From Micromonospora rosaria (GTDB lineage Bacteria > Actinomycetota > Actinomycetes > Mycobacteriales > Micromonosporaceae): 60,673 nucleotides of DNA. The stretch is from the NCBI RefSeq assembly GCF_001567585.1, contig NZ_LRQV01000029.1, positions 1 to 60,673 on the forward strand. Reading direction: 5' to 3'. Each line of letters begins with the position of its first letter. Within the stretch, counting starts at the first letter, position 1. The notes under the pieces are model-generated. The model was not told where the DNA came from. It searched no databases and saw only the letters and a program-made list of their open reading frames with translations. Position numbers and translations under genes: made by a program. Below are positions 57,758 to 60,673 of this stretch, piece after piece.

Positions 57758-57848
57758 GCCCGCCCCGGCGACCGTCGCCGCTGACGAGTCCGCCCCGGCG
57801 ACGTCCGCAGTCCACGAGGCCGCCCCGGCGACCTCCGCCGGTGGCCCG
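57758..57848. repeat. 30-bp tandem repeat
   Basis: Three imperfect copies of CCGCCCCGGCGAC plus a variable tail, period about 30 bases, between the small basic gene and the LuxR-type gene. No function seen. Confidence 0.55.
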
Positions 57849-57906
57849 GCCCGCCGTCGCCCCCGCACGCGTTTTTCCCGGCAGCGGGAGCGAGGGGGTG
57901 CGTGGC

Positions 57907-60673
57907 ATGCTCGGTGCCGTGACCGTCCGTGCCGTCAGCAGCGTCCTCGTCGGCCGTCAGCACGAGCTCGACGCGCTGTGCGGTGCCCTGTCGCGGACCC
58001 GGGCCGGCGAGCCCACCACCGTCCTCGTCGGCGGCGAGGCCGGGGTGGGCAAGACCCGGCTGCTGGAGGAGTTCGCCGGGCGGGCCGTCGCCGACGGGGC
58101 CCGGATCCTCGTCGGCCCCTGCCTGGAACTGGGCGAGGCCGGGTTGCCCTTCGCGCCGTTCGCGGCGGCCCTGCGGGAGGTGCTGCGCCGCGACGGCGCG
58201 GACGCCTTCGCCGGGTACGAGGCGGAGTTCTCCCGGCTCCTGCCGGAACTGGGTCGGCTGCTGCCGGCCGGTACCCCGCCGCACGCCGGTCCCGCCCTCA
58301 CTGACGCCCCGCGCGGGTACCTGTTCGACCTGGTCGCCGAGCTGTTCCACCGGCTGGCCGGCGCGCAGCCCCTGGTGCTGGTGATCGAGGACCTGCACTG
58401 GGCCGACCGGTCCACCCGGGACCTGATCGGGTTCCTGGTCCGGGCCGCCCGGACCGCCCGCCTGCTGCTGGTCTGCACGTACCGGACCGACGAGCTGCAC
58501 CGGGGCCACCCGTTGCGGCCCTTCCTCGCCGAGCTGGACCGGGCCCGGGGCGTGGACCGGGTCGAGGTGGACCGCCTCGACCGGGACGGCACGGCGGCGA
58601 TCCTCACCGCGCTGCTCGGCGCCGAGCCCGCCGCCCGCGCCGTCGACGAGGTGCACGGGCGCAGCCAGGGCAATCCGCTGTTCATCGAGGAACTGGCCGC
58701 CGCCGGTGAGCCGCTCGGCTGCGCCACCCTGCCGGAGACCCTGCGCGACCTGCTCCTGGCCCGGGTGGACCGGCTGCCCGAGGAGGCGCAGCGGGTGCTG
58801 CGGATCGCGGCGGCCGGCGGTACCCGGATCGGTCACCCGCTCCTCGCCGAGGTGGCCGGGCTGCCCGAGCCGCACCTGGAGGACGCCCTGCGCGCCGCCG
58901 TCGCCGCGCAGCTCGTGGTCGCCAACCCCGACGGCGACTACGAGTTCCGGCACGCGCTGGTCCGGGAGGCCGTCCACGACGAGCTGCTCCCCGGCGAGCA
59001 CACCCGGCTGCACGCCCGCTACGCCGCCGCCATCGAGGCCCAGCCGACGCTGGTCGCCGCCGGCCGCGCGCCGGCCGAGATCGCCCACCACTGGTACGCC
59101 GCGCACGACCACCCCCGGGCGCTGTGCGCCGCCCGCGACGCGGCCCGCGCGGCGGCGGAGCGGTACGCGTACGCGGAGCAGAGCCGGCTGCTGGAACGGG
59201 TGCTGGAGCTGTGGGAGGTGGTGCCCGACGCGGCCGACCGGCTCGGCATGGACCATCTCGCCCTGCTGGAGGAGACCCGGGCCGCCGCCACCGTCGCCGG
59301 TGACTACCAGCGGGCGCTCACCCTCACCCGGGCCGCCCTGGCAGAGGTGGACCGCGACACGGAACCGCTGCGCGCGGCACGGCTGCTGAGCTGGCGGGGC
59401 CGGCTCAAGGCGCTGCTCGGCAAGAGCGACGGCGGGGCCGAGCTGCGGGAGGCGTACCGGCTGCTCGACACCGTGCCGGACCGGTCGAGCACGGTCCGGC
59501 TGCTGACCACCATCGCCGCCCACCTGGTCCGCGTCGACCGTGCCGAGGGGATCCGGATCGCCGCCGAGGCGCTGGCCGCCGCCCAGGCGCTCGGCGAGGA
59601 CGTCACCCTGCTGCCCGCCCGGCTGGCGCTGGTCTCCCGCTACGGCGCGACCGTCGCGCCGCCGACCGGGCGACCGGGGCCGGAGGGCGGGGCGGGGCCC
59701 GGTCCCGGGGGCGCCTCCGCCGCCGGGGTGGCCGAGCTGCGGCGGGCGATGACGCTGGCCCGTGAGGTGGGCGACGGGGAGGCGTTCGTGGTCGCCTCGG
59801 TGTACCTCTCCGACGACCTGTTCCGGCTGGGCCGGTACGAGGAGTCGGCGCGGGCCGCCGCCGAGGGGGTGGCCGAGGCCCGCCGGTTCGGGATCAGCCG
59901 CTCCACCGGGGCGTACCTGCTGTCGAACCGGGCCGAGGCGCTGATCGCGCTGGGGCGCTGGGCCGAGGCCGACGAGGTGTGCGGCGCGGCGGCCCGGATC
60001 GACCCGCCCGGCATCACCGCCGTGCACTGGCTGCAACTGCGGGCCGGGCTGCGCCTGGCGCAGGGCCATCCCAGCGCCGACGACCTGGTCGGGCGGGCGC
60101 TGGCCTTCCTCGGTCACCCGTACCTCTGGCCGACCCACCGGCTGCCCCTGCTCGAACTGCGGATCGACGCGGCGCTCGCCCTCGACGACCACGCCGAGGC
60201 GGTCCGGGCCGCCGGGGCCGCGCTGGCCGACGACCGGCTGGCCCCGACGCCCCGGGAGGGGTGGTCGCTGCTGGGGGCGGTGGCCCGGACGGTCCGGGCG
60301 ACCCGGGACGCGGGCCTCGCCGCCCGGCTCGCCGCGACCGCCCCCGCCCTGGCCGCCGACCACCTGATCGAGCGCGCCTACGCCGGTGAGGTGGCGGCCA
60401 CCCTCGCCGGTACCGTGCCGGCCTGGCGGGCGGCGGTCGCCGGGTGGCGGGCCGTGGGCCAGCCGTACCCGCTGGGGCGGGCGCTGCTGGCCCTGGCCGA
60501 GGCGGCTGCCGCGGCGGGGGAGCGGGACGAGGCCGCCGTCGCCGTACCGGAGGTCACCGCGATCGCCGACCGGCTCGGCGCGGCGCCGCTGGGCGCGCAG
60601 GCCGCCACCCTGGCCCGCCGCCTCGGGCTGCGCGGCGCGGGCGCGGGTCGCGGCGGCGCCGACCTGCTGACGG
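57907..60673 (+). CDS. Large ATP-binding LuxR-type regulator (LAL), 5' part
   Basis: At least 922 residues, open to the window end. The N-terminal AAA-type ATPase has VLVGRQHELDALCGAL, Walker A VGGEAGVGKTRLLEE (near residue 45) and Walker B LVLVIEDLHWADRS (near 160). A long helical TPR-like region follows. Such proteins usually end in a LuxR helix-turn-helix, expected beyond 60673. They activate catabolic or secondary-metabolite genes with ATP as signal. The start may be ATG 57907 or GTG 57919. Confidence 0.82.
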   Translation, partial: MLGAVTVRAVSSVLVGRQHELDALCGALSRTRAGEPTTVLVGGEAGVGKTRLLEEFAGRAVADGARILVGPCLELGEAGLPFAPFAAALREVLRRDGADAFAGYEAEFSRLLPELGRLLPAGTPPHAGPALTDAPRGYLFDLVAELFHRLAGAQPLVLVIEDLHWADRSTRDLIGFLVRAARTARLLLVCTYRTDELHRGHPLRPFLAELDRARGVDRVEVDRLDRDGTAAILTALLGAEPAARAVDEVHGRSQGNPLFIEELAAAGEPLGCATLPETLRDLLLARVDRLPEEAQRVLRIAAAGGTRIGHPLLAEVAGLPEPHLEDALRAAVAAQLVVANPDGDYEFRHALVREAVHDELLPGEHTRLHARYAAAIEAQPTLVAAGRAPAEIAHHWYAAHDHPRALCAARDAARAAAERYAYAEQSRLLERVLELWEVVPDAADRLGMDHLALLEETRAAATVAGDYQRALTLTRAALAEVDRDTEPLRAARLLSWRGRLKALLGKSDGGAELREAYRLLDTVPDRSSTVRLLTTIAAHLVRVDRAEGIRIAAEALAAAQALGEDVTLLPARLALVSRYGATVAPPTGRPGPEGGAGPGPGGASAAGVAELRRAMTLAREVGDGEAFVVASVYLSDDLFRLGRYEESARAAAEGVAEARRFGISRSTGAYLLSNRAEALIALGRWAEADEVCGAAARIDPPGITAVHWLQLRAGLRLAQGHPSADDLVGRALAFLGHPYLWPTHRLPLLELRIDAALALDDHAEAVRAAGAALADDRLAPTPREGWSLLGAVARTVRATRDAGLAARLAATAPALAADHLIERAYAGEVAATLAGTVPAWRAAVAGWRAVGQPYPLGRALLALAEAAAAAGERDEAAVAVPEVTAIADRLGAAPLGAQAATLARRLGLRGAGAGRGGADLLT

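Noticed and set aside
1..60673. tRNA or rRNA genes
   Set aside because: I looked for cloverleaf-like and rRNA-like sequence, especially at the attachment site, and saw none. Without a covariance search a divergent tRNA cannot be fully excluded.

Overview
The window is high-GC actinobacterial DNA, most likely from Micromonospora or a close relative in the Micromonosporaceae. The evidence is the heavy use of G/C at third codon positions, the F420-linked, MptB-like and secreted-amylase genes, and the order glnA2 - nadE - panB ... glnE ... glnA - RDD - DUF4191, which I recall also from Streptomyces. The assignment is inference; no rRNA or tRNA gene was seen.

Layout. (1) 1-29656 is chromosome: an RNB ribonuclease, an F420:NADP oxidoreductase, two tandem lipoproteins, panB, nadE, glnA2, a DUF350-type membrane protein, a WYL regulator, a large NACHT ATPase, a glyoxalase-fold protein, a secreted GH13 amylase with two starch-binding modules, an S66 carboxypeptidase, a GATase, glnE, three polytopic membrane genes (two are tandem MptB-like mannosyltransferases), a padR operon and a hemerythrin gene. 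(2) 29657-52535 is an integrated prophage of about 22.9 kb, bounded by a 27-bp direct repeat that equals the last eight codons plus stop of glnA. (3) 52536-60673 is chromosome again: glnA, an RDD protein, a SigE-like sigma operon, a DUF4191 protein and the 5' part of a large LuxR-type ATPase regulator cut by the window end.

The prophage. An integrase, an XRE repressor and a back-to-back promoter switch lie at the right end. From the switch, one long leftward operon runs through an excisionase-like protein, a prim-pol, a helicase, HNH, terminases, a single ORF fusing portal, protease and major capsid protein, connectors, tail genes (including a +1-frameshifted tail chaperone and a heptad-repeat tape measure), an endolysin and membrane proteins. 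A short rightward operon (two CPxWC-motif proteins) and a GntR regulator fill the left end. Between gntR and the end of the late operon lies about 0.5 kb with no credible gene but eleven strong, mostly different hairpins joined by recurring linkers. I regard this as the most unusual structure in the window. The int/xis/prim-pol and GntR parts resemble actinomycete integrative elements (AICEs), while the rest is a compact siphophage.

Nitrogen theme. The window holds GlnA1 with its adenylylation-site Tyr, the adenylyltransferase GlnE that would modify it, and GlnA2. GlnR-like boxes precede both glutamine synthetase genes. The prophage integrated exactly at the end of glnA, so glnA is now separated by 22.9 kb from the palindromic terminator that probably used to follow it.
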